Source of the DNA: Halobacteriales archaeon YIM A00010
Lineage (GTDB): Archaea; Halobacteriota; Halobacteria; Halobacteriales; Haloarculaceae
Length of the DNA: 64,000 nt
Reading direction: 5' to 3'
NCBI GenBank assembly: GCA_025041175.1
Contig: JAKCFJ010000001.1
Span: forward strand, 806,001-870,000
Below the pieces are notes generated by a model. It searched no databases. It worked only from the letters and a program-made list of their open reading frames with translations, and had not been told where the DNA came from. Within the stretch, counting starts at the first letter, position 1; each line of letters starts with the position of its first letter. The translations under genes and the position numbers were made by a program. Below are positions 43,238 through 52,041 of this stretch, piece by piece.

Positions 43238-43710
43238 ACGAAGCTCCCACGAAACGAACGCGAACCAGCTACCGCCAAATTATATAATAATATGTGTGGT
43301 CTGTGGCAGCGAATCGGTGTATCGTCGTTCGGTATGGATCCCAAACTGCAATACGAATGCCTATGAATACACCATTAAAAATTTAAATCAATGGAAATAC
43401 GGCATATCATGTTAAATATCGTGGTCTTAAGTGTACTGTGCAGAGAGCTATCGGTCGATCCGCTGCACACTGTCTCAAAATTATTTATAATTAATTGTAC
43501 TTCAAAACACAGTCTATCGGGTGTGGAATCGTTCGACCGATGGATGCTGATACTGTCGGTCATACGTACGTGACTCGACAGTATCGTTTTCGGGAGCATG
43601 GAGCACGTGCCTGACCGAACAGGCCATCGAGTGTGCAACGATCCATGACCGCAGTGTGAGGCCCGCCTTGGGGTTCACCGGATCGGTGGATCGTGCGCGT
43701 TCCGGTGTGC
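43238..43710. other. AT-rich spacer with a type-2 repeat copy
   Basis: This 473-base gap contains very AT-rich DNA at 43,280-43,500 (for example ATTATATAATAATATG and TTATTTATAATTAATTG), the type-2 element at 43550-43657, and leads into the iron-type promoter at 43,711. No convincing small gene was seen. Confidence 0.55.
43550..43657 (+). repeat. Type-2 inverted-repeat element (copy 2, 108 bp, degenerate)
   Basis: It starts ATACTGTCGGTCAT and ends ATGACCGCAGTGT, with a shared core segment GGAGCATGGAGCACG also seen in copy 1. The right end has lost a C and has GTGT for GTAT. A second internal CGACAGTATC lies at 43577-43586. Confidence 0.75.
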
Positions 43711-43717
43711 TTATAGG
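43711..43717 (+). promoter_or_regulatory. TATA-like box of the iron-type permease
   Basis: TTATAGG sits about 25 bases before the ATG at 43739, the spacing of a leaderless transcript. It directly precedes a palindromic operator. Confidence 0.5.
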
Positions 43718-43720
43718 GTA

Positions 43721-43734
43721 TTAGGTCAGCCTAA
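43721..43734. promoter_or_regulatory. DtxR/IdeR-like metal-repressor operator
   Basis: TTAGGTCAGCCTAA is an inverted repeat (TTAGG...CCTAA) closely like the iron-box half sites bound by DtxR-family repressors. It lies between the TATA box and the first start codon, where a repressor would block transcription. This strongly suggests metal control of the downstream ABC permease. Confidence 0.65.
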
Positions 43735-43738
43735 ACAC

Positions 43739-43837
43739 ATGGGCGGTGATCGGAGACAGAACGCGGCGATCCAATGGCGCGTGGGTCGTGTGGTATCGGG
43801 GGCATCCGCTCGGGGCGGAGGCGATCGAACGCGATGA
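43739..43837 (+). CDS. Possible leaderless upstream ORF, 32 residues
   Basis: ATG 43739 begins MGGDRRQNAAIQWRVGRVV and ends at TGA 43835-43837, overlapping the permease ATG (43834) as ATGA. It starts about 25 bases after the TATA box, so it would be the first codon of a leaderless mRNA. It is Arg-rich and resembles no known protein. It could couple or attenuate permease translation. Chance is not excluded. Confidence 0.4.
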   Translation: MGGDRRQNAAIQWRVGRVVSGASARGGGDRTR

Positions 43838-45009
43838 GTGAGAGCGAGTCCTCGACCGCCACGAGCGCCCAACGCCGATCGGATTCGGGACCAGTGCAGT
43901 GGCTGCTCGATCCGTCGCTGATCGCCCTGTGTGGGGTGAGTGTGGCGCTCGTCGCTGTCGGCGGGTTGGTGCAGGTGAGCTTCGGAGCGTACCAGACGTC
44001 GATCGGGGAGGCGTGGCACGCGGTGTTCGATCCGTCCGTGCTGTTCGACCCCCGGTGGCTACTCAACTTTTTGCTCGGCGAGCCACTGATGCGCTCGATA
44101 ACAGGCTTTGGAGGGACGCTTCCCACGCTTGATAGGTCGACAACCGTCGTTTGGAACATCCGGATACCGCGGGTCGTCCTCGCCGTGTTCGTCGGGATGA
44201 ACCTCGCGGTGTCGGGCGCGATCTTTCAGGCGGTCACCCGGAACGAACTCGCAAGCCCGTTCGTGCTGGGGATCTCTCACGGAGCCGGGTTGGTGATTCT
44301 GCTCACTCTCGTGGTGTTCACCGGTCTCACCACACTGCTCCCGCTGATCGCGGCGCTCGGCGGCGCGGTGGCGTTTGCCATCGTGTACGCGATCGCGTGG
44401 AAAAACGGGACGAGCCCCGTCCGGTTGGTGCTCGCGGGCATCATCGTGGCAACAGTGTTTCAGTCGCTCCAGCGGGCACTGTTCTTTTTCGCCACCGACA
44501 TCGGCACCGCCCAAACCGCCATGGCGTGGATGACGGGATCGCTCACGGGTGTGGACTGGGAACAGATCCGAATGGCGCTACCGTGGACCGCGGTCGTCGT
44601 GGTGTTGGCTGTCGCCAGCGCCCGGCAGCTGAACGTGCTCTTGCTCGGCCAACGAACCGCGAAATCGCTGGGAATGTCCGTCGAACGGGTCCGCTTTGCG
44701 CTTTCGGGGGTGGCCGTGCTCGCCGCTGCCGTGAGCATCGCGGTCGCGGGCGTCGTCAGCTTCGTCGGGCTGATCGTTCCCCATCTGGTCCGAACCCTCG
44801 TCGGCAACGACCACAAAAAACTGATCGTCGGCTGTCTGTTCGCCGGACCGGCGTTGATGGTCGTGGCTGACGTCGGCGCCCGCCTCGGGCTGCCGATCGT
44901 GGCTGGCGCGAGCAACCAACAGCTCCCTGTCGGCGTCGTCACTGGTCTCATCGGGGGACCGTACTTCCTCTATCTCATGCGCAAACAACGACAGCTCGGC
45001 GATATTTGA
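43834..45009 (+). CDS. Iron/siderophore-type ABC transporter permease (FecCD family)
   Basis: A 391-residue membrane protein with about 10 helices. IRIPRVVLAVFVGMNLAVSGAIFQAVTRNELASPFVLGISHGAGL is the FecCD signature; LAGIIVATVFQSLQRALFFFATDIG and VAGVVSFVGLIVPHLVRTLVGNDHKKL (the ATPase-contact EAA-like loop) follow. It would import chelated iron or cobalamin together with a binding protein and an ATPase, neither of which is adjacent. ATG 43834 is chosen; an in-frame ATG at 43774 would add 20 residues. Upstream are a TATA box, a DtxR-like operator and a 32-codon ORF. Confidence 0.9.
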   Translation: MSESESSTATSAQRRSDSGPVQWLLDPSLIALCGVSVALVAVGGLVQVSFGAYQTSIGEAWHAVFDPSVLFDPRWLLNFLLGEPLMRSITGFGGTLPTLDRSTTVVWNIRIPRVVLAVFVGMNLAVSGAIFQAVTRNELASPFVLGISHGAGLVILLTLVVFTGLTTLLPLIAALGGAVAFAIVYAIAWKNGTSPVRLVLAGIIVATVFQSLQRALFFFATDIGTAQTAMAWMTGSLTGVDWEQIRMALPWTAVVVVLAVASARQLNVLLLGQRTAKSLGMSVERVRFALSGVAVLAAAVSIAVAGVVSFVGLIVPHLVRTLVGNDHKKLIVGCLFAGPALMVVADVGARLGLPIVAGASNQQLPVGVVTGLIGGPYFLYLMRKQRQLGDI

Positions 45010-45051
45010 ACCGCTCCGCGATCTCGAACGGACGGTCTACCACGTCTGTTA

Positions 45052-45750
45052 CTAGCTGTGGATGGAGCACCGACACTCGTGTACGCCCGCGGTGAGGAGC
45101 ACGGTTCCGACGAGCGCCGTCAGGAGGTGTTCTGTGGGTGGAGGCACGGTGACAGCCCACGCGTACGCAATCGCCGCTGCAGCGGCGTACAGGATCTGCA
45201 TGAGCGCAACGGCACCAGCGCCACGAAATGGTCGGTCGACCACGGCGTAGCTCCCTCCGACCGCGGTGGTCTCCGCGACGGTGTGGACGGTCAGCAACAC
45301 CGCCGTGAGAACGCCGACGGCTCCACCGGCGATGTACGCAGCCGCGAGGAGCGCCCCCTCGAGGAGCTGGTGGCCGGTGAGCGCTACGGCTGTAGACGCC
45401 GCTGTCGTCCCGCCTCGAGCGTGGGGGAGCAACACGGCAATAGCCCCACCGATCACGACGCTTCCGCCCGAGAGGAGGGGTCTGGCCGTTGCGATCGGCA
45501 GCAACGAAAACAGGGCGAGCGCGCTGAGCAGAACGCCGACGGCGATCGAAACACGCCGATTCGATCCCCAGTCGCGCCCCGTCCGGACGTGGTAGGCCAC
45601 CACCGCAAGCCCCCCTGACATCCCGATGACGGCCGAGCCGACGACGACGGCGGGAAACGTCAATCCCACGATGTGGGTGTCCGTGGCGACGTGACCCGAA
45701 ACGACGACCGAAAGCAGCCCACAACCCAGTGGACAACCAACCGCTAACAT
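45052..45750 (-). CDS. ZIP-like metal transporter
   Basis: A 232-residue membrane protein with about 8 hydrophobic segments. ALTGHQLLEGALLAAAYIAGG and LLTVHTVAETTAVGGSY have the His-x3-Glu pairs found in helices 4 and 5 of ZIP transporters, which form the metal site. Overall similarity is weak, so this is a divergent member at best. ATG 45750 is preferred; a GTG at 45786 would add 12 residues. It is convergent with the iron-type permease (42-base gap), which fits a metal-related neighbourhood. Confidence 0.5.
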   Translation of the reverse strand: MLAVGCPLGCGLLSVVVSGHVATDTHIVGLTFPAVVVGSAVIGMSGGLAVVAYHVRTGRDWGSNRRVSIAVGVLLSALALFSLLPIATARPLLSGGSVVIGGAIAVLLPHARGGTTAASTAVALTGHQLLEGALLAAAYIAGGAVGVLTAVLLTVHTVAETTAVGGSYAVVDRPFRGAGAVALMQILYAAAAAIAYAWAVTVPPPTEHLLTALVGTVLLTAGVHECRCSIHS

Positions 45751-45914
45751 CGAACTCACAGTTTCATTAATGGTTCGAAACAGCACATAAAAATAAATCT
45801 TTCTGTGCCTTTATCATTGCTGAGGCGCTGCGAATCGACGTACATCGATCGCATCCGGTGGTGTCGCTGCTCCCCTACCGATACGGTCCCACCGTAGCGA
45901 TCGCACACAGAGAT

Positions 45915-47018
45915 TCACCACGGCTGAATCCGGCGTAGGTTCGGTAAGTGGGTCCCACCGATCTTGACGACGCCGAGTTTGTGAGCCCCGACGTAGACGA
46001 GTAAGGCTCCGAAGAAGGTCGCGGGAGTCAAAACGAAATGCCACACGATCGTGTTGCTGATCTCGTATCCTACTGCCCCCAGGGCCTCACTCGTTTTCTG
46101 GAGAACGAACAACACTGGCGGGTGTGTAACGTACACACCGACAGCGTAGTTCCCCCACGACGGCAGCGGGGTGGACTTTCCAAGCCCCGGTCGTGAGAGA
46201 AGGAACAGGAACAACGATACGGTGAGCAGGGCGGTTCCTATCGTGTAGCTCGGCGAGTAGACGCTCTGAGTAACCGTCTGTTCCGTTAGAGCGTACCCCA
46301 GGACGTATCGTTCTCCAAGGTGGAGCGCCCCGAACAGAACGGTCGCACCGAGATACAGCACGCTTCGCTCGGTGTCCGGCTGCCAGTCGTGCGAGGAGAT
46401 GTAGTAGCCGAGGCTAGTGTAAAAGAATCCGAAGAACAGCGCGTCCCTGATCTCAAACGGAACATCCACGAACATCGTGTAGCTCGCGCCCAACAGACCG
46501 ATACTATGGAGCCCGATCGCAACCGGCAACAGATACTTCGTCTTCTCCGCTCTGATGAACAGATAAATGAGCAGAAAGGAGAAGAGCAGCGCCGGGAGGA
46601 ACCATAGTATCTCTGATATAGAATTTCCATAATAGATCAAGTCGATTGGAGCGACGAACTCTGCTAGTTTGACAGTCGCACTGTTCACAACATCCCGGTT
46701 TTCGATACCTGCACGCACGACGGCTTCCGTGAGGAAAACGGGAAACGAGAGAAACAACCCGAACACGTAGATCGAGGAGATAGAGGTTACTCGCTCGACA
46801 AAATAGGCACCTGGATCATTCTGGATGATTTTGAGAGCGAAAAAATAACCCGATACCATGAAGAAGAACGGGACTGCGAACCGGGCAGACGTATCTATCA
46901 AAAAATTAACTATATTGCCGTATACTCCGACTCCTTCGAACGGATCTGTATGAATCGAGACAACAAACACCATCGCAATTATTCGCATGGAATCGATACT
47001 GTAGATTCGCTGGGGCAT
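45915..47018 (-). CDS. Membrane acyltransferase 3 family protein
   Basis: A 367-residue protein with about 10 membrane helices. YSIDSMRIIAMVFVVSIHTDPFEGVGVYG is the family N-terminus with its catalytic His; RFAVPFFFMVSGYFFALKI is the second helix block, and NYAVGVYVTHPPVLFVLQK is near the C-terminus. It transfers acyl groups (for example acetyl) to carbohydrates at the membrane, so a surface-glycan function is likely. Its DNA is less GC-rich than its neighbours, suggesting transfer. ATG 47018. Confidence 0.88.
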   Translation of the reverse strand: MPQRIYSIDSMRIIAMVFVVSIHTDPFEGVGVYGNIVNFLIDTSARFAVPFFFMVSGYFFALKIIQNDPGAYFVERVTSISSIYVFGLFLSFPVFLTEAVVRAGIENRDVVNSATVKLAEFVAPIDLIYYGNSISEILWFLPALLFSFLLIYLFIRAEKTKYLLPVAIGLHSIGLLGASYTMFVDVPFEIRDALFFGFFYTSLGYYISSHDWQPDTERSVLYLGATVLFGALHLGERYVLGYALTEQTVTQSVYSPSYTIGTALLTVSLFLFLLSRPGLGKSTPLPSWGNYAVGVYVTHPPVLFVLQKTSEALGAVGYEISNTIVWHFVLTPATFFGALLVYVGAHKLGVVKIGGTHLPNLRRIQPW

Positions 47019-47389
47019 ATTAGCGCAACAGCAGTTCGGATCTTGTTTCTTGTGGCTCGAATGAGTGGCTCTTCGCCTCGTGTGAGCGTCTAGCCCACTC
47101 CCGCTACCGACGAACGCATCACTGGTTTATATCAAATAAGAGTTATAAATACGCAGAGCGTGATCCGCCGTGGACCTCATCGAATGAACTATTATCTTAT
47201 AAACAATATCTTATTCCCAAACTATCAGTAGAAGGTGTTGTTCGACCGTGCCTGGAGGTTTTTGGGAGTGAACATTCGATCGTCATACTGTCGGTCACAA
47301 TCACGTGAGATCGACGGTGGTCTGTGTCGCGGAGATGGGACGCGTGGTGAACGGGCAACTGCGTGGTCGACGGACCATGACCGACAGTA
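47019..47389. other. AT-rich spacer with a type-2 repeat copy
   Basis: This 371-base gap is AT-rich over 47,120-47,225 (TTATAAATACGC, ATTATCTTATAAACAATATC), a probable promoter for the minus-strand acyltransferase. It ends in the type-2 element 47285-47390. Confidence 0.5.
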
Positions 47390-47390
47390 T
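47285..47390 (+). repeat. Type-2 inverted-repeat element (copy 3, 106 bp)
   Basis: Ends ATACTGTCGGTCA and TGACCGACAGTAT are perfect 13-bp inverted repeats, but the core differs from copy 1. The final T with the following CA forms the TGA stop of the minus-strand MATE gene (47390-48835). Confidence 0.88.
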
Positions 47391-48835
47391 CAGTCATCGG
47401 CCACACTGGTGTCGACCCGATAGCCCCGGCTGACTTCTTTCCACGTGTTCGAGGCGAATCGGTAGTAGTTGAGCGCGGCCGGGAGCGCCGTTTCCGCGAC
47501 GAACGCGAGATACAGTCCAGTGAGACCGAGCGGGGTGGTGGCTCCGAGGTAGGTGAGCGGGATCGAACAGCAGAACATCCCGAACGCCTGGCTAAAGAAG
47601 GTCCACCGCGTATCACCGCTGGCGTCGAGAAGCCCGGCGGCTCCCCCGGAAACGCCCTGGAGCACGATGGCGACGCAGGCCACCGAGACGAGCGACACCG
47701 CAACCGGAACCGACGGATCATCCGGACTACCGACGAACGCCACGACGATCGGTTCCGTGAACACGAACACGATTCCTGCCGAGAGGAGATACACCGCGAC
47801 CGCAAACCGGATGATCTCCCGTCCGTACGCTTCGGCGGCCGTCTCGTCGCCGCTGCCGAGTTTTTGACCGACGAGACTGCTGGCGGCAAGCCCGAAGCCC
47901 CACCCCGGTGTGTTCATCAGGCCCCAGATCCGCCGGGCGATGACGAACGCCGCGACGACCTCCGAGCCGAACAGCGCAAGAATCGCCAGCATCGGGAATT
48001 CCGCGACCGTCCACACGAGGTTGCGGCCCACGACGGGGGTTCCGATCTCCAACAGCTGTCTTCCCAGGTTGGCGTCGAGATAGGGGCCGAACGGATCGAT
48101 CCGGATCGGGATCTCCGGTCCTCCAGGCACGCGCCCGCCGAGGAGTAACAGCGCGAACGTAGCGGTCACCAGCACGTTCGAGGCGACGGTTCCGATCGCC
48201 GCGCCGACGACGCCGAGATTCAATCCCAAGATCAAGACGGCGTTGAGCAGGAGGTTCGAGATCGCACCGCCGGAACGGACGACCATCGGCGTCCACGCGT
48301 CGTCGACCCCAATGAACACGCGGCTCCCGATGAGATTCAACGCTGCGAACGGAACCCCCAACCCCACGAGCCGGAGGTACGACGCGCCAAAATCGATCAC
48401 TGCCGCGTCGTCGCTGAGCACCGAGATCAGTTCCGTGGGAAACAGAAAGAACACGACCGAGATCGGCACAGTCAGACCGACGACGATCACGACGCTCGTC
48501 CGCACCGTTTGCCCGAGCTCGTCGAGCTCCCCGGCACCGAACCGTTGGGAGACGAGCGCGATCGTGCCGGCCGCAAGCCCTCCGCCGGCTGCGAACGCCA
48601 GCCCCCAGTACGGCCCAGCCAGCCCGACGCCCGCGATCGCCGTGGATCCGAGTGCGATACCGACCATCGCCACGTCGACCGCGTTTTTCGACATCCGAGC
48701 GACGCCGGTGACGATGCGGGGCCACGCTAGCTCCGTGGTTCGACGCGCGCGCTCGCTGTTGACCAACCCCACGCGAACGAGCACACGACCGATACAGAGC
48801 ACAACCAGTCGGATAGGATTCGGAATACGATACAT
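47390..48835 (-). CDS. MATE family efflux transporter
   Basis: 481 residues with 12 hydrophobic helices in two similar halves. AWPRIVTGVARMSKNAVDVAMVGIALGSTAIAGVGLAGPYWGLAFAAGGGLAAGTIALVSQRFGAG and LEIGTPVVGRNLVWTVAEFPMLAILALFGSEVVAAFVIARRIWGLMNTPGWGFGLAASSLVGQKLGSGDETAAE are family hallmarks. It exports cationic compounds against sodium or protons. ATG 48835 chosen; 16 further upstream residues are unconserved. It ends VADD with the stop made by the adjoining repeat element, so the C-terminus could be abnormal. Confidence 0.9.
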   Translation of the reverse strand: MYRIPNPIRLVVLCIGRVLVRVGLVNSERARRTTELAWPRIVTGVARMSKNAVDVAMVGIALGSTAIAGVGLAGPYWGLAFAAGGGLAAGTIALVSQRFGAGELDELGQTVRTSVVIVVGLTVPISVVFFLFPTELISVLSDDAAVIDFGASYLRLVGLGVPFAALNLIGSRVFIGVDDAWTPMVVRSGGAISNLLLNAVLILGLNLGVVGAAIGTVASNVLVTATFALLLLGGRVPGGPEIPIRIDPFGPYLDANLGRQLLEIGTPVVGRNLVWTVAEFPMLAILALFGSEVVAAFVIARRIWGLMNTPGWGFGLAASSLVGQKLGSGDETAAEAYGREIIRFAVAVYLLSAGIVFVFTEPIVVAFVGSPDDPSVPVAVSLVSVACVAIVLQGVSGGAAGLLDASGDTRWTFFSQAFGMFCCSIPLTYLGATTPLGLTGLYLAFVAETALPAALNYYRFASNTWKEVSRGYRVDTSVADD

Positions 48836-49038
48836 GGAGAACGGCTCACGGTACTCTCCGATCGAATATAGGGGTTCGTTCACCGGTAGGAACGGCTCGT
48901 TCGAATCTGGATCCGACAGACGGTCCGCTCCCGTATCGTACCACCGGCGTGAGGATCACGCCGGCTCTCCGCACCGATCACGCCGCTACACCTGTGGATC
49001 CACGATACGTTAAGACAACGGCGGCCCAAATACAATAT

Positions 49039-49905
49039 ATGTACGACGACGTGTTGATTCCGACCGATGGGAGCGAGGGAATCGAGGGGGCGGTCGCCCA
49101 CGGTCTCGCGCTGGCCGACCGGTGTGGGGCGACCGTCCACGCGCTGTCGGTGGTCGGGGGGCTCACGGAGGAGTTGAGCACCGACGCGTCCCTTCCGGAG
49201 TCGGTTCGTGAGTCGCGCACCGAGGCGGCCAACCAGGCGACTGCGGACGTGAGAGCACAGGCGTCCGACCACGACGTGGCCGTGGTGGAAACAGTCCGGG
49301 AGGGATCACCGGCGCGCGAGATCGTTTCCTACGCGGACGAGCGCACCGATCTGATCGCGATGGGGACCCACGGTCGAACGGGTCTCAGCCGGTATCTGGT
49401 CGGGAGCGTCACCACGTCCGTCGTCCGAACAGCGAGCGTTCCGGTGTTGACCGCTCGTTTGACCGATCCGCTCCGGTCAACGTCGTACACGGACGTTCTC
49501 ATCGCAACGGACGGCACCGACGGTTCGACCGGCGCGATCGAGCACGCGATTGCGCTCGCACGCCGACACGACGCGACGCTCCACGCGCTGTACGTCGTCG
49601 ACACGAAGTACGGCATCAGCGCTCCGGTCCGGAGCGTTCTCGAACAGGACGGGGAGCGAGCGGTCTCTGCGGTGACGGCGGCCGCAGAACCGGCGGGCGT
49701 CTCGACGGTCGAACGGGTCGCCACCGGCGTCCCACACAGAGAGGTTCTTTCGGCCATCGAGGAGCACGATGTCGATCTGCTCGCGCTCGGCACCCACGGA
49801 CGCACCGGTCTGGATCGCCTCGTTCTGGGGAGCGTCGCCGAACGCCTGATCCGCACCGCCGAGATTCCCGTGTTGACTGTGCGAGCCACAGGCGACGCCG
49901 ACTGA
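49039..49905 (+). CDS. Tandem universal stress protein (two USP domains)
   Basis: 288 residues. Two USP domains (about 1-142 and 150-288), each starting with DVLIPTDGSEGIEGAVAHGLALADRCG or DVLIATDGTDGSTGAIEHAIALARRHD. They end with the ATP-binding motif GTHGRTGLSRYLVGSVTTSVVRTASVPVLTAR and GTHGRTGLDRLVLGSVAERLIRTAEIPVLTVR. Such proteins are soluble and nucleotide-linked stress proteins. ATG 49039 follows the AT-rich CCCAAATACAATAT, a likely leaderless start. Single-domain USPs are about 140 residues, so this is a fused pair. Confidence 0.9.
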   Translation: MYDDVLIPTDGSEGIEGAVAHGLALADRCGATVHALSVVGGLTEELSTDASLPESVRESRTEAANQATADVRAQASDHDVAVVETVREGSPAREIVSYADERTDLIAMGTHGRTGLSRYLVGSVTTSVVRTASVPVLTARLTDPLRSTSYTDVLIATDGTDGSTGAIEHAIALARRHDATLHALYVVDTKYGISAPVRSVLEQDGERAVSAVTAAAEPAGVSTVERVATGVPHREVLSAIEEHDVDLLALGTHGRTGLDRLVLGSVAERLIRTAEIPVLTVRATGDAD

Positions 49906-49918
49906 ACGGACGGTTCGT

Positions 49919-50953
49919 TCAATCCGGGTCGGGATCACAAGCGCCAACCGTCGCTGCGCGGTCGAGCGCAGCGGTGGTTTCGCTGGTCAGCTCCTCGGTG
50001 ACCGTCGACGCGGAGGGTGTCGTGTCGAAGAGTCCGGCGCTCTGCCCGGCGTACAGCGGGAGTGCATCGACGTTTCCCGTGGTTTCGGGAACGTCGAGAG
50101 AGTCGGCGTATCGCTCGATGGATTCGCCCGTTGGGGCTGTTGCCACGCGGTCGCCCTCGCCGGGGCGGTCGGTGTCGGGCGTTCCCGCAGCGCGCCACCG
50201 TTCGACGGTCTCGTTTTCGAGCACGCGGTGGGGGACCTCCGGCCCCCCCCGGTCGAACAGCGTCGAATGAACCGTCTCGGTCTCCTCGGCGTCGACCACC
50301 CGTTCCCGGTAGCGGTCGTGGACGCGCGCCTCCTCCGTTCCAACGAACCGCGTCCCGAGCCACGCGCCGGCTGCACCGAGCGTCAGGACGGCCGCGATCC
50401 CGCGACCGTCGCCGATCCCACCCGCAGCGATCACCGGCGTCTCGGGCACCGCATCCACGACGCGGGGAACCAACGGCAACGTCGCCACCTCGCTTTGGAC
50501 GTGACCACCCGCCTCCCACCCCTGGGCCACGACGACATCGACGCCCGAATCGACCGCCGATCGGGCCTCTGACGCGGAGCCAACGGTTTGCATGACAGTA
50601 CCGCCGAACGCGTGCACCCGGTCGACGTACGGCGCGGCCTCCCCGAACGAGAAGGAGACGACACCGACCGATTCCTCTGCGCACACGTCGAGGTGCTTCT
50701 CGGTTGGGACCGTCTTGGCGTCCTCGTCGAGGACGCCGTTCACCCCCACCGTCCCGTCCGTTCGCTGTTTCGTCTCCGCCAGACACGCCCGAGCTTTGGC
50801 GGGCGTCCGCCACGTGAGCGCGAGCATCCCCAGCCCGCCAGCGTTCGCCACCGCGCTCGCAAGATCGGGACACGTCGCGCTCCCGATCGGGGCCTGCACG
50901 ATCGGCACGTCGAGACCCAAGGTCTCGGTTAGCTCCGTCGTGATCTCCGTCAT
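49919..50953 (-). CDS. Nitronate monooxygenase family flavoprotein
   Basis: 344 residues. The TIM-barrel FMN enzyme oxidises alkyl nitronates or acts on related substrates. IVQAPIGSATCPDLASAVANAGGLGMLALTW is the N-terminal motif, VVVAQGWEAGGHVQSEVATL the FMN/catalytic loop with His, and AAGGIGDGRGIAAVLTLGAAGAWLGTRFVG the phosphate-binding motif. It is convergent to the USP gene with a 13-base gap. Homologues are common in haloarchaea, often with unknown real substrate. Confidence 0.85.
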   Translation of the reverse strand: MTEITTELTETLGLDVPIVQAPIGSATCPDLASAVANAGGLGMLALTWRTPAKARACLAETKQRTDGTVGVNGVLDEDAKTVPTEKHLDVCAEESVGVVSFSFGEAAPYVDRVHAFGGTVMQTVGSASEARSAVDSGVDVVVAQGWEAGGHVQSEVATLPLVPRVVDAVPETPVIAAGGIGDGRGIAAVLTLGAAGAWLGTRFVGTEEARVHDRYRERVVDAEETETVHSTLFDRGGPEVPHRVLENETVERWRAAGTPDTDRPGEGDRVATAPTGESIERYADSLDVPETTGNVDALPLYAGQSAGLFDTTPSASTVTEELTSETTAALDRAATVGACDPDPD

Positions 50954-51101
50954 ACCCCTGGAATCTCACACGAGCGGATGAAATATCTGGGGGACAGATC
51001 GGGCCGCAGCGTGGACCCCGGTCCGATCCGTTGAAGGCGTTCGTTGCAGAACGCCCGATGAGGTGCACTGAGAGGCGAGAGATCGGTTTTGATAGCAGGA
51101 G

Positions 51102-51290
51102 CTATTTCGACGGAAACCACGCGAGCGAGTTACCGATCCGTTCGCTTCGTACCTTCTCCTCGGATTCGAGTTTTCGGAGTCGATAATCCGCACCTTGGCG
51201 GGTCACACCGACTTCCTCTGCAACATCCCGCGTCGAAGCCGGAGAATGTTTTTCGACGGCTCCGATGTACTCCTCATCACTACGGGTCAT
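51102..51290 (-). CDS. Small winged-helix protein, 62 residues
   Basis: Starts MTRSDEEYIGAVEKHSPASTRDVAEEVGVTRQGADYRLRKLESEEKVRSERIGNSLAWFP. This is a minimal winged helix of about 60 residues, probably a DNA-binding regulator or antitoxin-like protein. ATG 51290 chosen; the frame is open upstream, but that region (51291-51455) has different character. It lies between nitronate monooxygenase and a membrane protein. Confidence 0.7.
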   Translation of the reverse strand: MTRSDEEYIGAVEKHSPASTRDVAEEVGVTRQGADYRLRKLESEEKVRSERIGNSLAWFPSK

Positions 51291-51467
51291 ACTGTCACTT
51301 TCGTCTGTAGTATGAAATACTGACTGGATACTGATTTCTTGCTTGATAGCAATATTTTTGTTCGATGGGTGCGATTCAGAACGGGACATTTTCCCTTCGA
51401 TCGACAGTCGGAGTTCTATTATCGGCTCGCTGCCAGTGCTGACACTGGTGGACATTACCGACGCAGT

Positions 51468-51953
51468 TCACAGTCCGGCCAGCAAGCTGACGATCAGGCC
51501 ACAGAGCATCGCGGTCACGCCAGCTTGCAGCGTGCGCTCGGCGATTCGGCCGGACGCGCGGCGAAGCACGCCGATCAGACCAACGAGACCGGCAGCGGGC
51601 ACCACGAGCATGCCCAGCGTGATCATGAAGGGAAGCGTCGCCGATGGTCGGGCGAGATCGGGAATGACCAGGGCGAGGTTGGCGAATTGTAGCAGCAACC
51701 ACAGTCCGGCGAGCACACCGATGCTGCCGGCGGCGACTCGCGGACGGAGCCAGGTGAGTCCGAGCATGACGGCGAACAGCGCGCCGGTAACGACGAGCGG
51801 GGGGAATAGCTGCTGTCGAACGGCCACCATGGGGGTCGCAAGCACCACGATCATGCCGGCAGCGACGGCTCGCTGTAGGGTCAGCCACTGCGCGTCCTGG
51901 GATTCGGCGACTGTCTGGGCGGTTTCCTCCGTTTTGGTATCGAACAGGGCCAT
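51468..51953 (-). CDS. Hypothetical membrane protein, 161 residues
   Basis: Four to five hydrophobic helices: AAGMIVVLATPMVAV, LVVTGALFAVMLGLTWL, VLAGLWLLLQFANLALV, MLVVPAAGLVGLIGVL and LQAGVTAMLCGLIVSLLAG. The N-terminal 25 residues are polar (MALFDTKTEETAQTV). No family recognised. It is divergent from the HTH_10 regulator 52042-52683, with which it may be co-regulated. Confidence 0.65.
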   Translation of the reverse strand: MALFDTKTEETAQTVAESQDAQWLTLQRAVAAGMIVVLATPMVAVRQQLFPPLVVTGALFAVMLGLTWLRPRVAAGSIGVLAGLWLLLQFANLALVIPDLARPSATLPFMITLGMLVVPAAGLVGLIGVLRRASGRIAERTLQAGVTAMLCGLIVSLLAGL

Positions 51954-52041
51954 GACGCAGTAGAGGGGGGTGAACGTAATGACTGTTCAGTCGAACATGT
52001 TTGTGGTGACATCGATAAGGGTGCGGATCGAAGACGAGCGT

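Noticed and set aside
51284-51330. ATACTGTC...GTAGTAT near the small winged-helix gene as a further repeat copy
   Set aside because: Only partial end matches, with no CGG/CCG next to them and no core; likely chance.
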